From positions 1-64,000 of the forward strand of contig CAVTSO010000001.1 in NCBI GenBank assembly GCA_963737445.1: 64,000 nt of DNA, written 5' to 3'. Source of the DNA: JAICYJ01 sp963737445 (GTDB lineage: Bacteria; Actinomycetota; Thermoleophilia; Gaiellales; JAICJC01). Of the stretch, positions 1 through 8,191 are shown piece by piece; the stretch's first letter is position 1; every line of letters starts with the position of its first letter. A model generated the notes under the pieces. It ran no database searches. It was not told the DNA's origin and worked only from the letters and a program-made list of their open reading frames with translations. A program made the position numbers and the translations under genes.

Positions 1-154
1 AGTAGAAGGAGCCGTTGATCTCGACGGTGTTCATCCGGCGTGAGAGGTATTCGAGCTCTCGGCGCTGGGCTAGTCCGGGCGGGTAGAAGTCCCCGCGCCA
101 TGGCGGGTAGCGCCACCCTGAGGTTCCGATTCGGATTTCGGCGATCGTTCTCAC
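1..154 (-). CDS. DUF72 (YecE-like) protein, N-terminal part only
   Basis: The gene runs off the left edge, so only the first 51 codons are visible. The translation has IRIGTSGWRYPPWRGDFYP and then LEYLSRRMNTVEINGSFY, which matches the opening strand block of the DUF72 (YecE) TIM-barrel family. The family is widespread in actinomycetes and its biochemical role is not established. I chose the GTG at 152-154 because GGAAAGG lies just upstream and the conserved block begins six residues later. No frameshift is seen in the visible part, unlike the next genes. The family call is fairly secure from the motif; the rest of the protein is not in view. Confidence 0.75.
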   Translation of the reverse strand, partial: MRTIAEIRIGTSGWRYPPWRGDFYPPGLAQRRELEYLSRRMNTVEINGSFY

Positions 155-581
155 CGCCTTTCCGCGGTGGGTGGTTCCCGTTCGGCGGGGTGGCCAAACG
201 TGGCGGTTTGGGTGCCGTCCGGACAGGTGGGCTGTCGGGTGGGACAGGTGACCCAGGTTTGTGGACGGTCGTCTGATGGGGCCTTTGAAGTGTTTGCTCA
301 TCGGGTGGCCTGTGAGGCCGTGAGGCTCTGGGCCGCGGGCCCGGGCGGGGGCTTGCTTGAGAGCGCTGCCGTGGGTGGAAGGGCTGTCCTCGCCGGACGG
401 GCAGGCTCGGGGATGGTCTCGGGTTTTGCTTTCATCTCGCCTTTGCGTTGGGGTCGCTGGGTGGTTGCCCGGTTTGGCGCCGGGCGGGGGCTGTCGTCTG
501 GAGGTGAACAGCCGTTGCCGCCGGTGCTCCTCGTCAGCCCCGCGCCCCCCCCCGGCGGTCCGGGGTCCGGCCGCTCCGCGC
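155..581. other. gene-free stretch
   Basis: This 427-base gap separates the DUF72 start from the 3' end of the DUF4253 gene. Open frames exist on both strands, but their translations are Gly/Arg/Pro-rich, have no recognisable motif and overlap each other, as expected of high-GC noise. I see no tRNA, repeat or convincing terminator. Confidence 0.5.
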
Positions 582-1344
582 TCATGCCCAGGAGAACCGC
601 CACAGCCTCGAGTGCACCAACCCCGATGCGTACTCCCGCAAATTCCCCGGCTGGCCCGTGAACGTCGGCAGGCTGAACGCCCGGTGCTCCGCCGCCACCG
701 TCAATGCCCGGGCCTGGTTCCTCGGGGGTGCCGATACCGACAGCTCCAAAGTGTCGAACCCCAGACCCACCAGCGTTGCGCCGAAGCGGTCCTCCCAGCT
801 GCGCAGTACCGCTGACAGGCTCGGCCACCTGGTCCGTGCACTTGATCATGCCCGTCCAGCCCAGAAGGGCCGGGATGTCCGCCGGCCGCTCGGTCTGGAC
901 CAGACCCAGCCGGTGCGGGGCGCGCGCCGACAGGATCGAACCCGTGTTGCCCGCCTCCGCCAGCGGGTCGGACCTGCGGGGGCTGCGCTTTGCCAGACCA
1001 GGGAACCGCGGGCCGAACGGGCGCAGGCATGCGCCGTCGCAGCAGGAAGCGTCCCACCAGCGGGCCAATGCCCCCGCCGCGTCCGCCGAGGGAACCCGGT
1101 GGCCCGCCGGGGCCAGGCGGCCGCGGTCGTCGATCCAGTCCTCGCCGTTCGCCGCGAAACGCTGGTCGTGGGGGATCAGCACCGGCCACAGCCCCGACCG
1201 CTCGAACTCGGCCACGCAGCCGAGATAACGCTCAGGCCGGGTCAGCGGCAGGTCGGACACCCACAGCCGGCCGTGCCACGATCCCGGTGGAAGGGTCTGG
1301 ACCGGCGGCGCGGGCGTACCGGGGCGGAACGGTGCGATCGTCAT
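582..1344 (-). pseudogene. DUF4253 protein, one frameshift
   Basis: The N-terminal two thirds read from ATG 1342-1344 (MTIAPFRPG), with an AGGGGA ribosome-binding site 6-7 bases upstream, through RLGLVQTERPADIPALLGW, a DUF4253 hallmark. At about 817-822 the frame must shift by one base to continue as LRSWEDRFGATLVGLGFDTL and to end in LVHSRLWRFSWA, the family's usual C-terminus. Without the shift the frame runs another 90 codons of low-complexity sequence to 298. The joined product would be about 253 residues, a usual length for the family. DUF4253 proteins are cytoplasmic and of unknown function. The shift could be a sequencing error, given the neighbouring genes, or a real inactivation. Confidence 0.75.
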
Positions 1345-1459
1345 GGACGTCCCCTCGAACTTGTGTTCGGCTGGTGCATGTCGAACAGTAGTTCGAGGGT
1401 CCGACAATTTCCAGTGATCTGCCCGCTCATCCGTTCGAGTGAATCCGCAAATATGCAGG

Positions 1460-1671
1460 TCAGAGCGAGGCGCGAGACGCTTGTGGCGGAAATTGCTCCT
1501 GTGACGATTCGCTAGGCCGAAGGAGTATGGACCAGCCGATGCCGCGCGCGGCGAGCAGCGCCAGCTGTGTGCGGTTGGTGCAGTCGAGGTGGGTCATCAG
1601 CCGGGACACGACACCCTTGACGGTGCCTTCGCTGAGGTAGAGCCGGCTCGCGATCCCGGCGTTGGTGCGAC
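1460..1671 (-). pseudogene. LuxR-type HTH fragment
   Basis: Codons on the minus strand give GRTNAGIASRLYLSEGTVK followed by VSRLMTHLDCTNRTQLALL, the DNA-binding helix-turn-helix of a LuxR/NarL response regulator or SARP-like regulator. The receiver or sensor part that should precede it is absent. At about 1670 the sequence switches to an unrelated fragment on the other strand. The same frame is open rightward into the XPB gene, but that read-through makes no biological sense. After the HTH the frame continues for about 20 extra residues to a stop at 1460, so the C-terminus may also be disturbed. This is a remnant or an assembly scar, not a working gene. Confidence 0.6.
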
Positions 1672-1868
1672 CCCTCTGATCCCGGCGACGCCGGGTTTCG
1701 AGCCCGGCGCCTCGCACGCCGCCGATCTCTTCTACCTCTTCGACATCAGGGACCGGCCGCTGCACCTGGACGGCTCGGTCTACGGCCATGACCGCGGCCC
1801 AGCAGGCCCTGGCCGCGGTCATGGCCGACGAGCACCACTGCGCGTTCTGGCAGCGCATCACGCGCTGA
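1669..1868 (+). pseudogene. carboxylesterase-like C-terminal fragment
   Basis: The plus strand reads IPATPGFEPGASHAADLFYLF, which resembles the late-histidine region of type-B carboxylesterases (usual form PGA-x-HA-x-EL-x-YLF). After a one-base shift near 1785 it continues MTAAQQALAAVMADEHHCAF and then FWQRITR before a TGA at 1866-1868, matching the family's final helix. The first 400 or so residues of such an enzyme, including the serine elbow, are missing. It lies between a LuxR fragment and the 3' end of the helicase gene, and the three cannot form one operon. The family assignment is tentative because only about 65 residues are visible. Confidence 0.4.
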
Positions 1869-1877
1869 GCAGGCGGA

Positions 1878-3532
1878 TCAGAGCGGACGGAGCAGGTCGT
1901 CGGCGTCGACGATCGTGTACGCGTAGCCCTGCTCGGCCAGGAAGCGCTGCCGGTGGGCGGCGTACTCCGCGTCGAGGGTGTCGCGCGCGACGACGGTGTA
2001 GAAGTGCGCCTGCCGGCCGTCGCGCCTTGGGCCGCAGCACCCGGCCGAGCCGCTGCGCCTCCTCCTGGCGCGAGCCGAACGTCCCGGAGACCTGGACGGC
2101 GACGGCGGCCTCGGGCAGGTCGATGGAGAAGTTCGCGACCTTGCGAACGACCAGCACGCGAGACTCGCCGCGGCGGAACGCGTCGAAGAGCCGCTCGCGC
2201 TCCTTGTTGCGTGGTCGAGCCCTGGATGATCGGGCGCCGTCGAGCTCGGCGCCGAGGTCGTCCAGCTGGTCGAGGTAGGCGCCGATGACCAGCGTCTGGC
2301 TCGTCGGGGTGCTGCTCGACGATCGGCTGGATCACCGGCAGCTTCGTCCGCGCGGTGGCGGCGAGCTTGTAGCGCTCCTCCGGCTCGGCCATGGCGTAGG
2401 CCATCCGCTCGTCGTCGGTGAGCGTGACCCGGACCTCGGTGCAGTCGGCCGGCGCGATCCAGCCCTGGCCTCGATGTCCCTCCACGGCGCGTCGTAGCGC
2501 TTCGGGCCGATCAGGGAGAAGACGTCGCCCTCGCGGCCGTCCTCGCGGACCAGCGTGGCGGTCAGCCCCAGCCGGCGGCGGGACTGCAGGTCGGCGGTGA
2601 GCCGGAAGATCGGCGCCGGCAGCAGGTGCACCTCGTCGTAGACGATCAGGCCCCAGTCGCGCGAGTCGAACAGGTCCAGGTGCCGGTACTCGCCCTTCCG
2701 CCGGGTCGTCATCACCTGGTAGGTGGCGATGGTGACCGGCCGGATCTCCTTGCGCTCGCCGGAGTACTCGCCGATCTCCTCCTCGGTGAGCGACGTGCGG
2801 GCGATCAGCTCGCGCTTCCACTGCCGCCCGGCGACGGTGTTGGTGACCAGGATCAGCGTGGTGGCCTTGGCCTGGGCCATCGCGGCCGCGCCGACCAGCG
2901 TCTTGCCCGCGCCGCACGGGCAGCACGACCACGCCCGAGCCGCCGGCCCAGAACATGTCCACGGCCTGCTGCTGGTAGTCGCGCAGCTCCCAGTCGTCCT
3001 CGTCCAGCTCGATCGGGTGGGCCTCGCCGTCGACGTAGCCGGCGAGGTCCTCGGCCGGCCAGCCGACCTTGAGCAGCGCCTGCTTGAGCCGGCCGCGCTC
3101 GGACGGGTGCACGAGCACGGTGTCGTCGTCGATCGCGCGCGCCGAGCATCGGGGCGATCTTCTTGCTGCCGCAGGACCTCCTCGAGCACGGCGCGATCGA
3201 GCGCTGACCAGCACCAGGCCGTGCACCGGGTGGTTGGCCAGCTGCAGCCGGCCGTAGCGGTCCATCGTGTCGGCGACGTCGACCAGCAGCGCGTGCGGCA
3301 CGGGTAGCGGCGAGTAGCGGACCAGCGCGTCGACGACCTGCTCGGCGTCGTGCCCGGCGGCGCGCGCGTTCCACAGCGCCAGCGGGGTGAGCCGGTAGGT
3401 GTGCACGTGCTCGGGGGAGCGCTCCAGCTCGGCGAACGGCGCGATCGCGGCGCGCGGCCTGCCGGCGCGCGGGTGGTCGACCTCGAGCAGCAGCGTCTTG
3501 TCGGACTGGACGATCAGCGGGCCGTCGGTCAC
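1878..3532 (-). pseudogene. XPB-family DNA repair helicase, many frameshifts
   Basis: Read across frames, this is a complete actinobacterial XPB/Rad25-type SF2 helicase of about 550 residues, an ATP-driven 3'-5' helicase linked to nucleotide excision repair. It starts MTDGPLIVQSDKTLLLEVDH at ATG 3530-3532. Walker A (CGAGKTLVGAAA), the DEVH box (VYDEVHLLPAP), LTATLVREDG and the motif VI arginine segment (FGSRQEEAQRLGRVLRPK) are all present. The C-terminus YAYTIVDADDLLRPL ends at TGA 1878-1880. At least seven single-base shifts are needed, near 3200, 3145, 2930, 2470, 2300, 2200 and 2020. Every motif is conserved and only the frame is lost. This pattern suggests sequence errors more than decay, but the gene is not translatable as written. 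Confidence 0.8.
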
Positions 3533-3618
3533 GACTTACTTTATACGGGCTCGCTCCGGCCCGCCCCTGTCGCGGTTGCCGGTGGGACGATTTGCCGAGG
3601 GGATCACTGGAGGGCACG

Positions 3619-4239
3619 TTGACCACACCACCGTTCGACGACAACCCGTTCCGGTCGCCGGACCACGCGATGTCGTCCGCGCCGATGCCGCCGATGCCCG
3701 GTCAGCAGCAGATCCCGCACTGGTTCACGACGAAGGTGAAGATCACCCTCGCCGCCTGCGTCATCCTGGCGCTGGCCCTGGGTTCGCTGGGCGCGCTGGA
3801 CATCGGCTGGATCGACCGGGCCGGTCCGCCCGGTGACGGCGACTGCCTGTACCTGACGCGCGAGAGCGGCGGCAAGCTCGCCTACCACCGCGTCGGCTGC
3901 GGGACGGACAGTGCGACCTACAAGGTCGACGACAGCTACACCGGGTCGTTCCGCTGCGGCTCCGGCGACTACGTGCGGTTCCAGATCAGCGGGACCGGGT
4001 CGTCGCAGCGCACGCTCTGCCTGGCGCTGAACGTCAGCACCGGCGAGTGCCTGCGCAACGTCGACGACCAGGCCACCATCGGCAAGGTGAGCTGCAACGA
4101 CCCGGCGGCCAAGGAACGCGCCGAGGTCATCACCGGCTACCGCGGTGACGAAAGCTGCCCGGACGCCGACGAGGTGCTGAGCTACCCCGGGCCGCCGCGC
4201 CGGACGGTGTGCCTGGCGCCGCCTGGCGAGAACATCTAG
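3619..4239 (+). CDS. LppU/SCO3897-like membrane-anchored protein
   Basis: An intact 206-residue protein. It has a Pro/Asp-rich cytoplasmic N-terminus (TTPPFDDNPF), one membrane helix (ITLAACVILALALGSLGAL) and an extracellular domain beginning GDCLYLTRESGGKLAYHRVGC with six or more cysteines. This is the layout of LppU/SCO3897 proteins of actinomycetes, whose function is unknown. I prefer the TTG at 3619-3621 because GGAGGG sits four bases upstream; a TTG at 3592 would add nine residues and has no ribosome-binding site. It is transcribed away from the helicase. Its stop (4237-4239) overlaps the stop of the convergent monooxygenase remnant. It is one of the few undamaged genes left of 7.5 kb. 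Confidence 0.75.
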   Translation: MTTPPFDDNPFRSPDHAMSSAPMPPMPGQQQIPHWFTTKVKITLAACVILALALGSLGALDIGWIDRAGPPGDGDCLYLTRESGGKLAYHRVGCGTDSATYKVDDSYTGSFRCGSGDYVRFQISGTGSSQRTLCLALNVSTGECLRNVDDQATIGKVSCNDPAAKERAEVITGYRGDESCPDADEVLSYPGPPRRTVCLAPPGENI

Positions 4240-4895
4240 CCGAACCACCGGGCCAGGTCGGCGGGGTCGGCGGCGTAGCCGTCCGGCCGGATCAGCAGGA
4301 GCCGGCCGCGGTACCCGTCGTCGGCGGTGGCCGCGCGGGGGACGACGCGGACCTGCCGGTAGCGCTCCAGTTGCCGCGTCGCGTCCGTTGAAGCGCGAAG
4401 CGCCGTACACCTCGCCCAAGCGCGTCTCGGCGCCGTAGAGGGCTGTCAGCGCTTCGGTCACTTCGGTGTCCGACACCGGCGCGTCGCGGCCCGGCTGGGC
4501 CGTCGTGGAGCCGAAGACGAACCGGTGGGCGCCGTCGCCGGGCGGGTGAGCATCGACCAGTAGCCGTTAGCCTGCCGCGTCACCTGGCTAAGTGCGCGGC
4601 GCGGGCCGGGACGAGCGTGGACGTGGCGGCGAGCCGGACGTGCGCGAGCGTCGCGACGTAGGTCTCGGTGCGGCCGGGACCGGCACCCCAGCTCTGCTGT
4701 CGAGCACGGTGCTGTGCGCGCCGTCGCAGGCCACGAGCCAGCGCGCGCGGAGCCCGTCGACCGTGACGCCGTCTTCGTCCGCGTCGACCGCGGTCACGTC
4801 GTGGCCGCACTCGATGACGGCGCCGTGCTTCACGGCGTGCTCGGCCAGCATCGCCTCGACGTGCCGGCTCCGGCGATCAGGACGTCGGTCAGCAC
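4236..4895 (-). pseudogene. FAD-dependent monooxygenase remnant, frameshifts and internal gaps
   Basis: The start GTG 4893-4895 opens MLTDVLIAGAG, the beginning of the FAD Rossmann motif. At about 4870 the sequence jumps straight to RHVEAMLAEHAVKHGAVI and ARWLVACDGAHSTV, which normally lie 100 residues later. Further pieces (GDGAHRFVFGSTT, then SDTEVTEALTALYGAETRLG, then GRLLLIRPDGYAADPADLAR before the stop at 4236) appear in three frames. The whole is about 220 codons, against about 480 for aromatic-ring hydroxylases of the PheA/TfdB or Rox type. So besides frameshifts, several blocks are missing: the GXGXXG second half, part of the middle domain and the region before the C-terminal thioredoxin-like fold. 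It follows the substrate-binding protein gene by 55 bases. Confidence 0.65.
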
Positions 4896-4904
4896 GCACT
4901 CCTC

Positions 4905-4938
4905 AAGTAGACTGAGTGCAAAAGTAGACCAAGTGCAA
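4905..4938. repeat. two exact-tandem 17-nt repeats ahead of the monooxygenase
   Basis: AAGTAGACTGAGTGCAA (4905-4921) is followed directly by AAGTAGACCAAGTGCAA (4922-4938), 15 of 17 bases identical. They fill most of the 55-base gap between the substrate-binding protein stop and the monooxygenase GTG, ending 9 bases before that start on the minus strand. Tandem 17-mers in this place look like paired regulator sites or a -35/-10 array. Which regulator binds cannot be said. Confidence 0.5.
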
Positions 4939-4950
4939 GTTTGGCGACGG

Positions 4951-5916
4951 CTAATAACTGTTCTGGTCGGGGAGCAGGGCCTGGACGTCGAGGCGGTCCG
5001 CGAGCTGGCCCGAGTTGTGCATCAGGTCCGCGACGCGCTGCAGCCGGATCCCGTTCAACGACGCCGGGTAGGAACCGAGCGAAATCAGCGACGCCGTCGT
5101 CGTGTCGATGTCCGAGAACTTCGGCAGCGAGTCGCGGATGATCGCCGGGTCGGTCGCGCTCTGCTGGGCCGTGCCCAGCGCCGTGCGGAACGCCGCCAGG
5201 GTCCGCGGGTTGGCCTGGGCGAACGGCTTGGCCGAGGCGTACGCCGACAGCGGGAAGTCGAGCGTCGCGCCGCGGGCGCCGTCGGCGAGGATGTGGGCGC
5301 CGAGGTCCTTCTCGGCACGGGTGATGTACGGCTCGATCATCAGCGCCGCGTCGACGTCGCCCGACTGCAGGGACTGCGGCATCGCGTCGAACGCCACCTG
5401 CTTGAACTTGATCTTCGCCACGTCGACACCCGCGGTGCCGAGCACCGAGCGCGCGGCCAGCGCGCCGATGTCGTCGAGCATGTTCACCGCGATCTCGGGT
5501 GACTTCTTCGACGTCGGCACGGTGTAGTCGGAGCCGGGCAGGGTGACCAGCGCCATCGTGTTGGGGCCGGACGTGTAGGCCTCGCCCTGCAGCTGCAGGG
5601 CCGTCCCGCCGGCCGCGGCGCGGAACAGCGCGATGTCGGACCCGAAGGTGACGTCGAGGTCGCCGGCGGCCAGCTTGGCCAGCCCGTCTTCGCCGCCGAG
5701 CTCCACGAGCTGCACGTTCAGCCCCACGGCGCCGAACTTCCCGGCCGCGACGGCGATCCGCAGCGGGGCCGTGTCGATGGCGTTGCCCACACCCACGCGC
5801 AGGGTGCTGCGTTCCAGCGGCGGTGGGGCGGAGGTCGCGCCGAAGAGAACACGCTGACACCCGGCGGTCGCCAGAAGCGCCGCCACCAGCGGAATCATCC
5901 GTCCGCGTCTGATCAT
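4951..5916 (-). CDS. ABC transporter substrate-binding lipoprotein (NMT1/SsuA/TauA-like)
   Basis: An intact 321-residue lipoprotein. A short signal (MIRRGRMIPLVAALLATAGC) ends in a lipobox with the lipid-anchor cysteine at residue 20. The mature part starts STLRVGVGNAIDTAPLRIAV and contains AAGDLDVTFGSDIALFRAAA, features of the periplasmic-binding-protein type II fold used for nitrate, alkanesulfonate, taurine or thiamine-precursor uptake. The ligand cannot be read from sequence. No permease or ATPase gene is next to it, so the rest of the transporter is elsewhere or lost. Only small spacer DNA separates it from the divergent sensor gene at 6098. Confidence 0.75.
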   Translation of the reverse strand: MIRRGRMIPLVAALLATAGCQRVLFGATSAPPPLERSTLRVGVGNAIDTAPLRIAVAAGKFGAVGLNVQLVELGGEDGLAKLAAGDLDVTFGSDIALFRAAAGGTALQLQGEAYTSGPNTMALVTLPGSDYTVPTSKKSPEIAVNMLDDIGALAARSVLGTAGVDVAKIKFKQVAFDAMPQSLQSGDVDAALMIEPYITRAEKDLGAHILADGARGATLDFPLSAYASAKPFAQANPRTLAAFRTALGTAQQSATDPAIIRDSLPKFSDIDTTTASLISLGSYPASLNGIRLQRVADLMHNSGQLADRLDVQALLPDQNSY

Positions 5917-6097
5917 GAACCTTCACCTACCGCGAGAATCTGGTTCTCGTGCTGGATCGTATGGTCCGCGCCCATACGATCGCGGGCAGGGCCGTATCGC
6001 GCCAGCGCGGCTTTCGGATCTCCATGGAGCGGGCTACCGTTCAGTAGGTTCGAGTGTCGTCGGATCCGCGGGTTCCCGCCCGCGGCGGAAAGGTTAG

Positions 6098-7473
6098 GTG
6101 ACCCGTCGCGATCAGCGTCCCCCCAAGGGCGACGCGGCGGATCCACGTCCGGCCGGGGGCCGGTGGCGGCTCCGGAACTGGCGTCTCGGCACGAAGCTCT
6201 TCGCCGTCCTCCTCATCCCCGCGCTCGCGGTGATCGGCCTCGTCGGCCTGCGGATCAGTTCGGACCTGCGCGACGCCCGGCAGCTCGCGGAGTTCGCCGA
6301 CCCGCGGCCGCGTCGACAGCACGGTCGCCGAAGCACTGCACGAGCTGCAGCGCGAGCGCGACCTCACCGTCCGGTTCGTCGCCCAGGACCGCAAGGGCGA
6401 CACCGCCGACCTCGCCGGTCAGCGCAAACGCGTCGACCAGGCGATCGGCACGTTCGAACGGACCCTCGCCGACAAACTCCTGGTCCTCGACGCCAAGGCG
6501 GCGGAAAGCCTGCAACAGACCGATGACAGGTTGCGCGTCCTCGGCGGCCTCCGGTTCTCCGCGGAGCATTCGGCGTTCCCCGCCGACGCCGTGCTGCGCT
6601 CCTCTCTCTCCTACAGCGAGCTGATCTCCGGCCTGCTCGACATCAGCGACTCGGCCGCCGCCGACGTCTCGGACCGGAGCTCGCGCGGCTGCGCCTGGCC
6701 GGCAACGCGCTGGCCCGGATCAAGGACCAGATGTCGGTCAAGCGCGCGGTGCTGGGCGAGGCGCTCGCGGCGGGCAGCCTCAACCGCGACCGCACGCGCG
6801 CGCTGCTCGGCGCCGAAGCCGAGCTCGCCGCCGCACGCAACGACTACCGCACCTTCGCGATGCCGAGCAGCAGCGGATGTTCGACGACACGGTGATCGGC
6901 CTGGTCGTCGACATCGGCAACGACATGGTCGAGTCCGCGCTCACCCGCACCGAGAACGGCCAGAACCTCAACGGCCTCGACGCGAACCAGTGGGACGTCT
7001 CGGCGACGAGCACGGTGAACCTCGCCGACCAGGTGCAGCAAGCACTGCTGGTCCAGTTGCAGGAACGCACGGACGCCCTGGCGGCGCAGGCGCGCACGGC
7101 GGCGATCTGGGACGGCGGCGTCGTGCTCGGCGTCCTGCTCGTCGCCGGCGTGCTGTCGGTCGTCATCGCGCGGTCCCTGTTGCGCCCCTTGCGGATCCTG
7201 CGCCGGACCGCCCTCGAGGTCGCCGAGCACCGGCTGCCCGCGGCCGTGCAGAACCTGCTCACCGATCCCGAGCCCGCGCCGGAGAACCTGCGGAAGCGGC
7301 TCGCCGTCGCGCCGGTCCCGGTGTTCACGCGCGAAGAGCTCGGCCAGGTGGCGCGCGCGTTCGACGCGGTGCACGGGGAAGCCGTCCGGCTGGCCGGCGA
7401 GCAGGCGATGCTGCGCGAGAACGTCAACGCGATGTTCGTCAACCTCTCGCAGCGCAGCCAGGACCTCGTCGTG
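6098..7473 (+). pseudogene. NIT-domain sensor histidine kinase, frameshifted and cut off before the kinase domain
   Basis: The GTG at 6098, with GAAAGG upstream, opens a protein with a membrane helix (LGTKLFAVLLIPALAVIGLV). A nitrate/nitrite-sensing NIT-type four-helix domain follows (VDSTVAEALHELQRERDLTV, RLRVLGGLR, FSAEHSAFPADAVLR). Next come a second helix (GGVVLGVLLVAGVLSVVIA) and a HAMP-like segment ending FVNLSQRSQDLVV. In the family this motif leads straight into the DHp and ATPase domains. Here they are absent: at about 7470 the frame enters an unrelated hydrolase fragment. Frameshifts lie near 6295, 6670 and 6860. Such kinases normally head a roadblock/DUF742/GTPase operon, which is not seen. 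Confidence 0.7.
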
Positions 7474-7878
7474 CTGATGTCGGCCCAGCGACACGGCAAA
7501 GGCGTACTGGTCGGATTCGGCGATATGGCGTCCAACCTCCCCCAGTGGCAGGCATACGTCGTCGCCAGCATGCTGCTCGGCAACAACGGCCGCGTCTGGG
7601 TGCACTTCGACGCGCCCGGCAACGGCCCGGCATCGTGGCAGCTGAACACGCCGCTGATGCGGGCGCACATCGGGCGGCCGCTGCGGACGGCCCGGAAGGT
7701 GGGCGGCTACCTCAAGCGCGGCGTCTACCGGCGGGCGTTCAGCAAGGGCTTGGTGATCGTCAACCCGACCTCTAGGACGGCCGTGGTTCGCTTGCGACGA
7801 GCAGCCCGGCTGACGAGCGGCCGGCGGGTCACGCGGGTGACGGCGGCACCGTTCTCGGGCGTTGTGCTGACTCGCTGA
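7474..7878 (+). pseudogene. C-terminal fragment of a GHL15-type glycoside hydrolase
   Basis: From LMSAQRHGKGVLVGFGDM onward the protein matches the C-terminal third of the two complete hydrolases at 40.9-43.4 kb. Shared landmarks are QAYVVASMLLGNNGRVWVHF (compare VVASYLLGNNGRAW), GGYLKRGVYRRAFSKGLVIV and the closing beta-sandwich VTRVTAAPFSGVVLTR. The N-terminal catalytic part is missing and the fragment is joined in frame to a sensor kinase. It belongs with the polysaccharide genes to its right by family. No start codon or ribosome-binding site of its own is evident. It marks the point where the character of the window changes. Confidence 0.7.
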
Positions 7879-7954
7879 AGCGGCGTCGCGCTTACGGATA
7901 TGGCCGGGCCAGTGCCGCTATGGTTGGGCGGCATACTTGATCGGGAGGTACGCG

Positions 7955-8185
7955 ATGGGTTGGTGGAAGACTGCGACGGTGGGCGATCGGTTGATCGAGA
8001 TGGGGTTCTCGAGAGGCGGTAGGTTCCACAGGCACCTCGACTCCGGCACCTACCCAGAGGAGCGTCTGCGCGTCAGCCTCAGGCACATGCGCCTGGTCGT
8101 CCGCAGCAGGCCGCCCCATATGCCCGAGGCGGCGCAGCAGCTTCACGAGGCTGCGCCCACTCCGGGCGACTCGACGCCCGAGTAA
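7955..8185 (+). CDS. small protein of unknown function (76 aa)
   Basis: The start ATG 7955-7957 follows GGGAGGT at good spacing, which is the main support. The product begins MGWWKTATVGDRLIEMGFSR and is basic in the middle (LRVSLRHMRLVVRSRP), with an acidic/Pro C-terminus. It has no signal peptide, membrane helix or motif that I recognise. Its stop lies six bases from the convergent stop of the LCP-like gene. Confidence 0.5.
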   Translation: MGWWKTATVGDRLIEMGFSRGGRFHRHLDSGTYPEERLRVSLRHMRLVVRSRPPHMPEAAQQLHEAAPTPGDSTPE

Positions 8186-8191
8186 CAGCCG

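Noticed and set aside
298..581. C-terminal extension of the DUF4253 frame to 298
   Set aside because: The family C-terminus is found in the other frame ending at 582; the extension is Gly/Pro-rich noise caused by the frameshift.
40..661. Open frames on the plus strand at the left edge
   Set aside because: They overlap the DUF72 start on the minus strand and have no motif or ribosome-binding site.
6780..7670. Long minus-strand frames opposite the sensor kinase
   Set aside because: Antisense to the NIT kinase and hydrolase fragment; composition follows codon shadowing.
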